Origin: DAOTVC01 sp034437215
GTDB lineage: Bacteria; Chloroflexota; Anaerolineae; B4-G1; SLSP01
Length of the DNA: 38,624 nucleotides
Direction of reading: 5' to 3'
NCBI GenBank assembly: GCA_034437215.1
Contig: DAOTVC010000066.1
Location: forward strand, 1 to 38,624
The notes beneath the pieces are model-generated. The model worked only from the letters and a program-made list of their open reading frames with translations, did no database searches and was not told where the DNA came from. Shown here one piece after another: positions 32,701-38,624 of this stretch; the stretch's first letter is position 1; each line of letters begins with the position of its first letter. The position numbers and the translations under genes were made by a program.

Positions 32701-34512
32701 GAGCAGGGGCGGCGGATCGATGTGGATGCCGTAGGTGCTGGTGAAGACACACCGGTCGCCCCGCCAGTCGTCGAGGGTGAGGGTCTGGGTGGGCGCGGTG
32801 GCCCCTTCCCAGAGGGGGTAGCGCTCGCCCCAGAGGTAGGGCTCGTTGCGCATCCAGATGGTCTCGCCGTCGTTGGCGCTGAGGATGACGTGCTGGTTCC
32901 GGTAGTCGACGATGGGGGCGATGAGGTAGACCCAGTCGGTGACGACGACGTTGTGGGCCGGCGTCTCCTCCTTGTTCTCGAGGGGCAGGGTCAGGTCGAG
33001 GTAGAGCCCCTCGGCGGGGATGCGGTAGTGGCGATCGGGCTCCAGATCGCGGTCGCCCACGAGACGCGCCGCCATCTGCGCGTAGAGGACGAAGGGGCGG
33101 TGCTGGACCTTCACCCGATCGCCCGCGAGGTCGGTGTAGGCCAGCTCCCCGGTGCTGAAGGTGCTGATCCCGGCGGCGAGCACCGTCGGCGAGGTCACCG
33201 CCCGGTAGGAGAGGGTGACCGCAGCGTGAGGATCGAGGTCGCCCAGCGCCCAGACGATGAGTGTCTCCCCCTCGGGCGTGGTGGAGAGTTGGGTGTAGGG
33301 GGGCGTCACGCTGCCCGTGAGGACGTAGCCGGGCGCGATGGTCTCGGTGACAACCGCGTCGCCCAGGGGGGCGTCCCAGAGGTTCTCGACGTGGAGGGTG
33401 GCGCTGACGGGCACCTCCTCGTAGGCGGGGAACTCGTGGGGCGGGTAGAGGGGGTTGAAGGTCTGCACGGCGTCGCCGTAGAAGTCGGCGTAACCGGAGA
33501 GGGCCAGGAGCAGAACGTCCATGAAGAGCGGGGCCTGGTTGCGGCGGATGGGGTCGGTGGGGTGGCCCACGACACCGACGACGGCGCCCGTGCCGTAGGA
33601 GGCGTGGAAGAGGGCGGGCGCGCTGCCGTAGTCCTCGACGTTGGTCAGCTCGGCGACGACGGTCACCTCCTCGCCCTCGCCGGGGCGCACTACAGGATCG
33701 TCGAGGACGTAGAGGGTGTCGGTGAGCCAGGAGAGGGCCAGGGGCGAGTCGGGCCGCAGGACGTGGAGGCGACCGCGGTTGGCGAAGTCGTCGGGCGGCT
33801 CGAGCTCGAGGGTCTCGTCGGGAGCGACCATCCCCTCGGGCAGCACGCCCGCCGCCTGGGCGATGAGGAGCCCCGTCCCCTGGGCGTAGAGCAGCCCGCC
33901 CTCCGCCACGAAGTCGTGGATGGCGGTCAGCCCGCCGCCCTCGTCGAGGAGGTTCAGCAGGTCGCTCTGGGCCTCGCGGTTGAAGGCGGGCAGGATGAGC
34001 AGGTCGTAGCCCTCGAGGTCGGTGAGGAGAGCGGACTCGTCGAGGGTGGCGTAGGGCACGGCGCCGCGCAGGTAGCCGTTGAAGAGCTCGCGCACGTGGG
34101 CGTACTCCCACATGGCGACCCCCTCGCCCTCCTCCTCGCCGATGCTGTAGGTCACGGAGGAGCGGAAGAGCGCGACCCGCGCGGGGCGCAGGGCGTAGGC
34201 GCGGGAGAGGGGCAGCGTGCCGGAGAGCGCCTGCCGGGTGCAGGTGGGGCAGAAGGCTGCGGGATCGACCTCCCCGGGCGGGAGGTAGAGGTCGCCGGGC
34301 GCGGCGGAGGCCAGCCGGTGCAGCCGCCCGCCGCCGTAGAGGTGGCACAGCGGCTGGGCGTAGGCGGCCCGCAGGTCGGCCTGGTCCGTACCCAGAGGCA
34401 CGACCACCCCGCCGGGCTCGAGAGCGCCGGGCGCCGCGGTGGTCAGACCCAAGAAAAGGGCCAGGGACAGCAGTGCGCCGGTCAGCGCGATGAGCGTTCG
34501 CCATGATTTCAT
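29710..34512 (-). CDS. Giant secreted surface protein with GATase-like N-terminus and CARDB-type C-terminus
   Basis: Exported protein of 1600 residues with signal peptide MKSWRTLIALTGALLSLALF. Residues about 112-230 (VALFRSSVTY to AQAAGVLPEG) resemble a class I glutamine-amidotransferase-like fold without a clear nucleophile triad. The middle has several DUF11-type segments rich in beta strands, such as YVLTGSVTPPYTQLS and ITLTNLSVALDLPAG. CATCGG at about 785 is a Cys pair. Residues 1432-1438 read YLPVVLR, the Chloroflexota motif, followed by a CARDB-like domain (about 1443-1570) containing ELRIANRGTI and VRELDEGNNRYGP. AAAGGAG precedes the ATG. Likely an adhesin or envelope protein. Confidence 0.85.
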   Translation of the reverse strand: MKSWRTLIALTGALLSLALFLGLTTAAPGALEPGGVVVPLGTDQADLRAAYAQPLCHLYGGGRLHRLASAAPGDLYLPPGEVDPAAFCPTCTRQALSGTLPLSRAYALRPARVALFRSSVTYSIGEEEGEGVAMWEYAHVRELFNGYLRGAVPYATLDESALLTDLEGYDLLILPAFNREAQSDLLNLLDEGGGLTAIHDFVAEGGLLYAQGTGLLIAQAAGVLPEGMVAPDETLELEPPDDFANRGRLHVLRPDSPLALSWLTDTLYVLDDPVVRPGEGEEVTVVAELTNVEDYGSAPALFHASYGTGAVVGVVGHPTDPIRRNQAPLFMDVLLLALSGYADFYGDAVQTFNPLYPPHEFPAYEEVPVSATLHVENLWDAPLGDAVVTETIAPGYVLTGSVTPPYTQLSTTPEGETLIVWALGDLDPHAAVTLSYRAVTSPTVLAAGISTFSTGELAYTDLAGDRVKVQHRPFVLYAQMAARLVGDRDLEPDRHYRIPAEGLYLDLTLPLENKEETPAHNVVVTDWVYLIAPIVDYRNQHVILSANDGETIWMRNEPYLWGERYPLWEGATAPTQTLTLDDWRGDRCVFTSTYGIHIDPPPLLHSDVVTDYGSFITIPPTYTDYITVTAGNELLLPCQPITWNLGAFNGYEYAEPALRHGVHSSELLGREVRFHGTPREGTVVIPNDAGSVYVAAGTHPVPFRQYLETATPYAAQAPAPSLVTWQDVWSRTHTLPLRATFYDVWDWDSCATCGGEDEQHAGVAVTFGIWMDADGDGEHETLVKEIPTRLDEAHLRLLGKTYSVNAGDYDFPIPEGENVIELPIFKGLGIKIGPEGATWWDSWRSVGPGASTLISVSEQIAYDHLFFQQEIPPGSWASFLISATVENYPFNREGLYKLHDGARLVYRQQIAGPNRYEVYDSHVHAAEGWRSDAEIDKRGGPTLVSVYSDTLIFDYLVTDPYEPRQGWDYVREYDPYLKCWGYGDLVWCSYVGGSEGKTLFRSVLGEGGRTRVRISLDNNTGITLTNLSVALDLPAGIDATLLYTDPTTAPEPIWPEMSFLNRPEVPDAWRSVWYFDLEVGEVDESLWGQVLEIPVLVSADGLPADYTAPPVRVALEREGERASFVSAPAHSLVLTDTLPPEVRLDAALLITDPVALDELWLALDADAGDLSADTAAALFDSLAPTRALTLPFSVTGNVVTFELPEALRSVPAGEEWHLVTRASLLRAHHGTNVVNEGPVIHYTDPFSVTWEDQGPQVTVEAHGAAVWVEYECEGGYTPSSLPGSARVTAYDGDCTLPNEPAEVEVDVTAYNAGDAIARGVTLTLFLPGGVTITYATPSWSFIDREKVGWNMGDLAPGGWKEFEIVLYVEPDESEWKTEAEARSLEGPYVMGQILGIDHSDGAFIDAYSDRFVEGRVADGFWFNVRFVPHVAYLPVVLRDYVTGPDLVIVALDVDPQDPSQVELRIANRGTIAARAFWIDLYLDPPSPPQVNQPWSELGCLYGAAWYVDALEPGGELLLRIGDGYYQADHSRWPGFSSGEHALWAYVDSWGHPNPWGGVRELDEGNNRYGPVTFTAASSVGENLVGEGATPVPPRPRHPQE

Positions 34513-34533
34513 GAGAGGACTCCTTTCGAATTC

Positions 34534-34560
34534 GTGAAACGTGAGGCGTGCAACGTGACG
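34534..34560. repeat. Heptad word array, one arm (word GTGAAAC)
   Basis: GTGAAAC, GTGAGGC, GTGCAAC and a partial fourth unit, 7 bases from the AAAGGAG ribosome binding site of the giant surface protein. It uses the same word as the array at 3881. Confidence 0.75.
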
Positions 34561-34584
34561 ATGACACCCTTATTCCTACTCCCG

Positions 34585-34613
34585 TTGTCCCCACCGGTGA
34601 GCGATGGTATACT
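34585..34613 (+). promoter_or_regulatory. Sigma-70 promoter for the peptidase pair
   Basis: TTGTCC at 34585-34590, 17 bases, TATACT at 34608-34613. The start codon at 34623 would leave a very short leader of a few bases. Confidence 0.6.
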
Positions 34614-34622
34614 GGAAAGATA

Positions 34623-34982
34623 ATGACAACTATAGTGAACACAGCATTTCCGACAGATGCTCCCATCCATCTAAGTCTGCACCTGGCCGCAACGCTCAAC
34701 CTGAGCGCCGAGGATGCACGCCACGCGGTAAACCTTCAAGTGGTGCCCGACCTGGGCACCGGCTTGATGGCTCAGAAGCCTGAACTGGTCATTGCCGGAG
34801 ACGCTATTCTCTGGCGCGTACCGTTGGCCCTCTCGTTGCCGGAGCTGGGCGAACTCGGGCAGGTGGGCACGGTCGACGTCGATGCCCGCACAGGCGAACT
34901 CCTCTTGGAAACGGAACAACAGCAGCGCATCCTCCAGCATGCCCAGCGACTCTATGCCGGTGCGACACTACCGCCAGAGTAG
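34623..34982 (+). CDS. Uncharacterised small protein upstream of a C39-like peptidase
   Basis: A 119-residue soluble protein that I cannot assign. ATG at 34623 follows GGAAAG; a longer reading would cross the promoter. The middle ILWRVPLALSLPELGELG, followed by QVGTVDVDARTGELLLE, has the value-Asp-Ala-x-Thr-Gly hairpin seen in PepSY-like folds. No signal peptide. Its last 29 bases overlap the next gene, so the pair is co-translated. A role as inhibitor, pro-domain or regulator of the peptidase is a guess from gene order. Confidence 0.65.
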   Translation: MTTIVNTAFPTDAPIHLSLHLAATLNLSAEDARHAVNLQVVPDLGTGLMAQKPELVIAGDAILWRVPLALSLPELGELGQVGTVDVDARTGELLLETEQQQRILQHAQRLYAGATLPPE

Positions 34983-35394
34983 TCCCGGTGCCTGTTTGCC
35001 GGCCTGTGTGCGTATGGTCTGCGCCGCCCTGGGCGATAACCGGACCGAAGCTTACTGGGCGGATATGTTGGGTAGCTACAATTTCGGTACACCCGCCAGC
35101 AGGGTCACGCACCTGCGACGGCTGGGATATGAAGTCGAATACGGCCCTTCTACCCTGGACCTTTTGGAAACGCACTTGCAGGCTGGTAAAGGAGTTATCG
35201 TCTTTGTCCGTGCTGATTTGCTCCCCTGGGCAGACTTCGGCGGCTTTCACGCTCTCGTCTTGAGCCGCATCACGCCGGATGAGCTTCTCCTCCACGATCC
35301 GGCGCTTCCCACCGGACCCACGCCCCTGCCTCGCGCAGAATTTTTCCTGGCCTGGGATGAGTTTGATTGCATTGCTGCAATCATCTCACGGTAG
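34954..35394 (+). CDS. C39-like (papain-fold) cysteine peptidase domain protein
   Basis: A 146-residue single-domain protein. The likely catalytic residues are Cys14 in SPGACLPACV, His99 in GGFHALVL and Asp115 in LLHDPAL, the order and spacing of C39-like peptidases. No signal peptide or transporter domain is present, so it acts inside the cell or needs a partner for export. The ATG at 34954 is chosen because the protein then starts with the usual short lead before the cysteine, MPVRHYRQSSPG. It overlaps the preceding gene by 29 bases and ends about 80 bases from the truncated GxxExxR gene, which runs the opposite way. Confidence 0.75.
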   Translation: MPVRHYRQSSPGACLPACVRMVCAALGDNRTEAYWADMLGSYNFGTPASRVTHLRRLGYEVEYGPSTLDLLETHLQAGKGVIVFVRADLLPWADFGGFHALVLSRITPDELLLHDPALPTGPTPLPRAEFFLAWDEFDCIAAIISR

Positions 35395-35415
35395 CGCATA
35401 ATCAACCTCTTTCTT

Positions 35416-35480
35416 ACCGCCGAGACGCCGAGGCCGCGGAGATTCTCTTGGTTTCCTCTGCGGTCTTTGTGCCTCTGCAG
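35416..35480. repeat. Nonad word array, inverted (word CCGCAGAGG/CCGCCGAGA)
   Basis: Three 9-base units on the left (35416-35442), an 11-base gap, and three inverse units on the right (35454-35480; on the minus strand these include CACAAAGAC and CGCAGAGGA). The right edge cuts into the coding sequence of the GxxExxR gene. Confidence 0.8.
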
Positions 35481-35600
35481 TGCAATTGCCAGCGCGGCCT
35501 GGTAGAAACGCTCCGGCAGCATCGGCCCCAGGGCGTTGTAAACATCGAATAACACACCTTTCACTGCGTAGCTAAGGTCTTTGTGGATGATGATTTTCAT
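35475..35600 (-). pseudogene. GxxExxR (PD-(D/E)XK-type) protein, N-terminal fragment
   Basis: Start ATG at 35598-35600, 11 bases after the RHS stop codon. The first 42 residues, with DLSYAVKGVLFDVYNALGP and ERFYQAALAIAL, match the N-terminus of GxxExxR proteins, which are about 125 residues long. After residue 42 the frame runs into the nonad repeat array and loses all similarity, so the GxxExxR motif and the rest of the domain are missing. The frame stays open to about 35247 by chance in GC-rich DNA. I call it a remnant disrupted by the repeat. Confidence 0.6.
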
Positions 35601-35611
35601 GGGCTAGTCGG

Positions 35612-38600
35612 TTAATAGGTACCAGCATCGACTTGCTTTTGCGCTTCACGTAATTGTTGAACGAATTCAGGATTTGCATACTCTGGATAATTCTTCGCCA
35701 CGAAACCTTCTAACTTATCAGCTAAATCACCTAGGTATCTTTTATTGCCCCCCCCAGTTTCATATGTTTGATATGGGTTATAACCAGCATTATATTTCCA
35801 AGCCGCCTCGATAGAATCGCCTTTATAATACTCCTTAAAAACAGCCATCCCATCTTCTACATTTTCTGCAATTCCACCATAAGTATTATCATATCTACCT
35901 TCTTGTTTTCGATATACACCTTTACTAGGATTGTTCCAGTCAAATCCCCAATAACGATTACAACCGCTATGTGGTGTCACCTGCATAAGTCCATCACAGT
36001 TCTTATGCCAAGAATCATCACAGGATTTTGAACCTCCAAAAATTGCTAGGTCTTCTGGATTATTACTCAATGTTTCTCCAGATTCCAATGCGGCGATGGC
36101 TAAAATCATAGATCTAATCTTATCATCATCAGTTTTGGTTTCTACTATTTCCTTCAACGCTTGCTTTCTCTGCTCACGATCCAGTTCTTCAGCTGGCAGA
36201 AAAGGTTCCGGCTCAGGTTCAGGTTCAGGTTCCGGCTCAGGCTCAGGCTCAGGCGCAGATTCTGAATCAGGTTTAGTAACTTCTTTATATATCAGATAAC
36301 CTCCTACAATCACCACCGCAGCTATTCCTATGACTGCTGCCACCCCAAGAATAGAATAGCCGCGATAATCCCAATACGTAACAGGATTTTGTTCGGTGTA
36401 CACATAACGACTCAATGTCTTCGGGCTATTAGCGTGCCCACGATAAACATCCTGACTCAACCACACCCCCACGTCCGCATCGTAATACCGCGCGAAGAAG
36501 TGGAGCAACCCCGTCTCCGCATCGTACTCTTGCCCGGTATACGTGTAGTGGTTCAACTCCGGGCAATCCTGTAGCAGATTCCCGTACTCATCGTACTTCC
36601 ACTGGCACACGTCCGCGCCGGATTCATCCGTGAGTGCCACCACACTGCCCAGGCCGTCGTAGTGATACCAATACGTTGCGCTCGCGCCGCCCTCGGTGCG
36701 CTCCATGAGCAGCATGCGCCCGTTGGCGTAGACGTAGGCGCTCTCCACCGTCGGTGTGACCGCTCCCTCGGTGAAGTCGTACTCGTAGACGGGGTCCAGG
36801 CCGTCGAAGACGTACTCGCGGGTGAAGACGGTCGCCGCCGTGAGGACCGCCGTCTCCGTGATCGATGTCGTGACGTGCTTCGCCACGCGCCGCCCGTAGC
36901 CGTCGTAGACGTAGTCGGCGTGCATGGCCTCGCTGATGCCCTGCGTGATGGTGAGCTCGGTCGTACCACTGATGCTCCCCGTCACGGAGACCCACTCCGT
37001 GTACTCCAGGGTGTGCGTGACCTCGGTGAGGCGGTTCTCGTAGTCGTAGAGGTAGTCGGTCACAACGGTGCCGGTCAGCTCCCAGCCCAGCCGAAGCGCC
37101 ACGCTGAGGTAGCCCGTCGCGGTGAGCGGCTCGCTCTTGCGCACGCGGTTGCCATTGGCGTCGTAATCGAAGTCCACCGGCCCGGCGGTGAGCATGGCGT
37201 TGAGCGCGTCGAAGGTGTAGTCCACGTCCTCGGGCGTCGGCGGCTCCGTCCCCACCGGCTCCGGCAGCCCGGCCTTCTCCAGCCGGTTGCCCACCGGGTC
37301 GTAGACGTAGCGCATGTCCTGACCCGTGCTCGTCTGCGCGCGGGTGAGACGGTAGAGGTCGTCGTACTCGTAGGTGCGAACCACGCTCTCCGGCCCGCGC
37401 TGCTCCACGGTCTGGATGCGGTTGCCCACCTTATCCAGCGTGTAAGTGTAGCCCGCGATGACCGAGCCGCCGGGCCCGGTGTTGGTCAGGTCGGTCAGCC
37501 GCCCGGCGTCGTCGTAGGCGTAGTCCGCGCGCGTGCCGTTGGGGTTCGCCTGCGCCGTGATGTAGCCCAGCGGATCGTAGTCCCAGCTGTGGACGCGGCT
37601 CTCGAAGTCGCTGAGCGTGTCCAGCTGGTCGGCCTCGTCATAGGCCATCTCCACACGCTGCCCGTCCGGGTAGACCATCGCGGTGCGGTTGCCCACCGCG
37701 TCGTACTCCCACTCCAGCACGCGGCCCTGTGGGTCCTCGGCGCGGGTGCGGCGGTTGAGCTCGTCGTAGGCGTAGCTCCAGTCGCCGTTCCAGTCGTGCA
37801 TGGCGGTCTCGTTGCCGTTGTCGTCGTACTCAAAGGTCACGGAGACATCCTGCCCAGCGCCGATGCCGTAGGTCGTGGCGGTGAGCTGGTTCGCCTTGTC
37901 GTACTCGTAGTAGGTCGCCTGCCACTTGCCGTCCACACGGCGGATCATGTTGCCGCGCGCGTCGTAGCTGTAGCGCCAGGTGTTGTCCAGCGGATTGATC
38001 TCCCGCGTGAGCTGGTCGAGAAAGTTGTACTCGAAGCGCGTCTCCACCCCGTTGGCGTCGGTGCGCGAGGTCATGCGCCGCAGGGCGTCGTAGCCATACT
38101 GCGTCACGTTCCCCAGCGGATCCCGCTCTTTCACGAGAAGGTTTAATTCGTTATATTCATAATTCGTTGCCTTCCCCCGCGCATTGACCACCTCGATCTG
38201 GTTCCCCGCCTTGTCATACTCGAAGCGCGTCACCCGCATGAGTGCATCCGTCACGCTTTCCAGTTGCCCCGCCTTATCGTACACGTACTCCGTGCGGTGA
38301 GTGCGCGCATCAACCAGCGCCGTGGTCGCGCCCTCGCCGTCGTACTCGTAGAGGGTCTCGCCGCCGCGCGCGTCGACCATCTTCGTCATCCAGCCGTTCT
38401 TGTTGTAGGTCAGCTCCGTGCTGAAGCCCAGCGGATCGGTCATCCTGATCACGTTCCCCGCGCCGTCGTACTCGGTATAGGTCGTGCGGCTCAACGGATC
38501 GGTCTGCTCGATCCTGCGATTGCGCACATCGTAGACCATGGTGCTCGTCGCGCCGTCGGACTCCACGCCGTCGGAGGGGATGCCCACCGTGCGGCGGACG

Positions 38601-38624
38601 AGGTTGTGGACCCGGTCGTACTCC
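35612..38624 (-). CDS. RHS-repeat protein with lytic-transglycosylase-like tip (5' end outside window)
   Basis: The last 1003 residues of a polymorphic-toxin-type protein; the frame is open at the window end. Most of it is RHS/YD repeats (YEYD, RFEYDKAGN, YDYENRL), ending with the core signature TYTGQEYDAETGLLHFFARY and NPVTYWDYRGYS. A membrane segment at about 36296-36363, a (PE)8 linker at about 36204-36258 and a C-terminal tip follow. The tip has ILAIAALESGE (Glu codon 36083-36085), DGLMQVTPHSG and AAWKYNAGYNPY, the three motifs of SLT/goose-type transglycosylases. The tip region is clearly AT-richer than the RHS core. Likely a peptidoglycan-cutting effector. Confidence 0.88.
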   Translation of the reverse strand, partial: EYDRVHNLVRRTVGIPSDGVESDGATSTMVYDVRNRRIEQTDPLSRTTYTEYDGAGNVIRMTDPLGFSTELTYNKNGWMTKMVDARGGETLYEYDGEGATTALVDARTHRTEYVYDKAGQLESVTDALMRVTRFEYDKAGNQIEVVNARGKATNYEYNELNLLVKERDPLGNVTQYGYDALRRMTSRTDANGVETRFEYNFLDQLTREINPLDNTWRYSYDARGNMIRRVDGKWQATYYEYDKANQLTATTYGIGAGQDVSVTFEYDDNGNETAMHDWNGDWSYAYDELNRRTRAEDPQGRVLEWEYDAVGNRTAMVYPDGQRVEMAYDEADQLDTLSDFESRVHSWDYDPLGYITAQANPNGTRADYAYDDAGRLTDLTNTGPGGSVIAGYTYTLDKVGNRIQTVEQRGPESVVRTYEYDDLYRLTRAQTSTGQDMRYVYDPVGNRLEKAGLPEPVGTEPPTPEDVDYTFDALNAMLTAGPVDFDYDANGNRVRKSEPLTATGYLSVALRLGWELTGTVVTDYLYDYENRLTEVTHTLEYTEWVSVTGSISGTTELTITQGISEAMHADYVYDGYGRRVAKHVTTSITETAVLTAATVFTREYVFDGLDPVYEYDFTEGAVTPTVESAYVYANGRMLLMERTEGGASATYWYHYDGLGSVVALTDESGADVCQWKYDEYGNLLQDCPELNHYTYTGQEYDAETGLLHFFARYYDADVGVWLSQDVYRGHANSPKTLSRYVYTEQNPVTYWDYRGYSILGVAAVIGIAAVVIVGGYLIYKEVTKPDSESAPEPEPEPEPEPEPEPEPFLPAEELDREQRKQALKEIVETKTDDDKIRSMILAIAALESGETLSNNPEDLAIFGGSKSCDDSWHKNCDGLMQVTPHSGCNRYWGFDWNNPSKGVYRKQEGRYDNTYGGIAENVEDGMAVFKEYYKGDSIEAAWKYNAGYNPYQTYETGGGNKRYLGDLADKLEGFVAKNYPEYANPEFVQQLREAQKQVDAGTY

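Noticed and set aside
34792..34953. Longer N-terminus for the C39-like peptidase
   Set aside because: The extra residues are Ser/Trp/Arg-rich and come from another frame of the upstream gene; similarity to the family begins after the ATG at 34954.
35247..35474. Continuation of the GxxExxR frame past the repeat
   Set aside because: Sequence after residue 42 is translated repeat and antisense of the peptidase gene, with no GxxExxR similarity.

Overview
The window is GC-rich bacterial DNA, most likely from a member of the Chloroflexota (possibly Anaerolineae-like). The main clue is the Y-L-P-(L/V)-(I/V)-(V/L)-R motif in two secreted proteins (27212-28618 and 29710-34512), which I recognise from extracellular proteins of that phylum. 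Proline/serine/threonine-rich surface peptides and the spacer repeats described below are also consistent. The taxonomic call is an inference; there is no rRNA gene to confirm it. No gene-free stretch exceeds about 220 bases.

Left part (1-16.8 kb, all minus strand): a catabolic cluster that probably starts at a strong promoter in front of an IclR regulator. In transcription order it holds the IclR regulator, a PLP aminotransferase, aspartate carbamoyltransferase, a first molybdenum hydroxylase (large subunit plus a fused FAD/[2Fe-2S] subunit), a complete branched-chain-type ABC importer (LivK-H-M-G-F), a second molybdenum hydroxylase as three separate subunits, and a dihydropyrimidinase/hydantoinase-family enzyme that runs off the window. 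Import, hydroxylation and hydrolytic ring opening fit the breakdown of an N-heterocycle such as a purine, pyrimidine or related compound. The exact substrate is not visible.

Middle (16.9-26.2 kb): a HisC-type aminotransferase, a WYL-domain regulator and a GyrI-like effector-binding protein lie on the minus strand. The last two share a matching promoter/operator block. A plus-strand set follows behind a perfect-consensus promoter: an ECF transporter (double-ATPase EcfA, EcfT, S component) interleaved with a 5'-methylthioinosine-type phosphorylase and an MTA/SAH deaminase. Together they suggest uptake or salvage of methylthioadenosine through methylthioinosine to hypoxanthine, which a molybdenum hydroxylase of the left cluster could in principle oxidise.

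Right part (26.0-38.6 kb): a 56-residue Ser/Pro lipoprotein gene with its own promoter, a 3-hydroxyisobutyrate-dehydrogenase-family enzyme, two exported proteins, a 1600-residue surface protein followed by a small protein with a sortase-like tail, a two-gene unit with a C39-like cysteine peptidase, and the 3' part of an RHS protein. The RHS protein carries a lytic-transglycosylase-like tip. A truncated GxxExxR gene sits directly behind it.

The most unusual signal is in the spacers. At least twelve intergenic gaps contain short degenerate tandem words with a period of 7, 8 or 9 bases. The word differs from gap to gap, and several arrays are arranged head-to-head as hairpins. Most lie between the stop codon of one gene and the ribosome binding site of the next.
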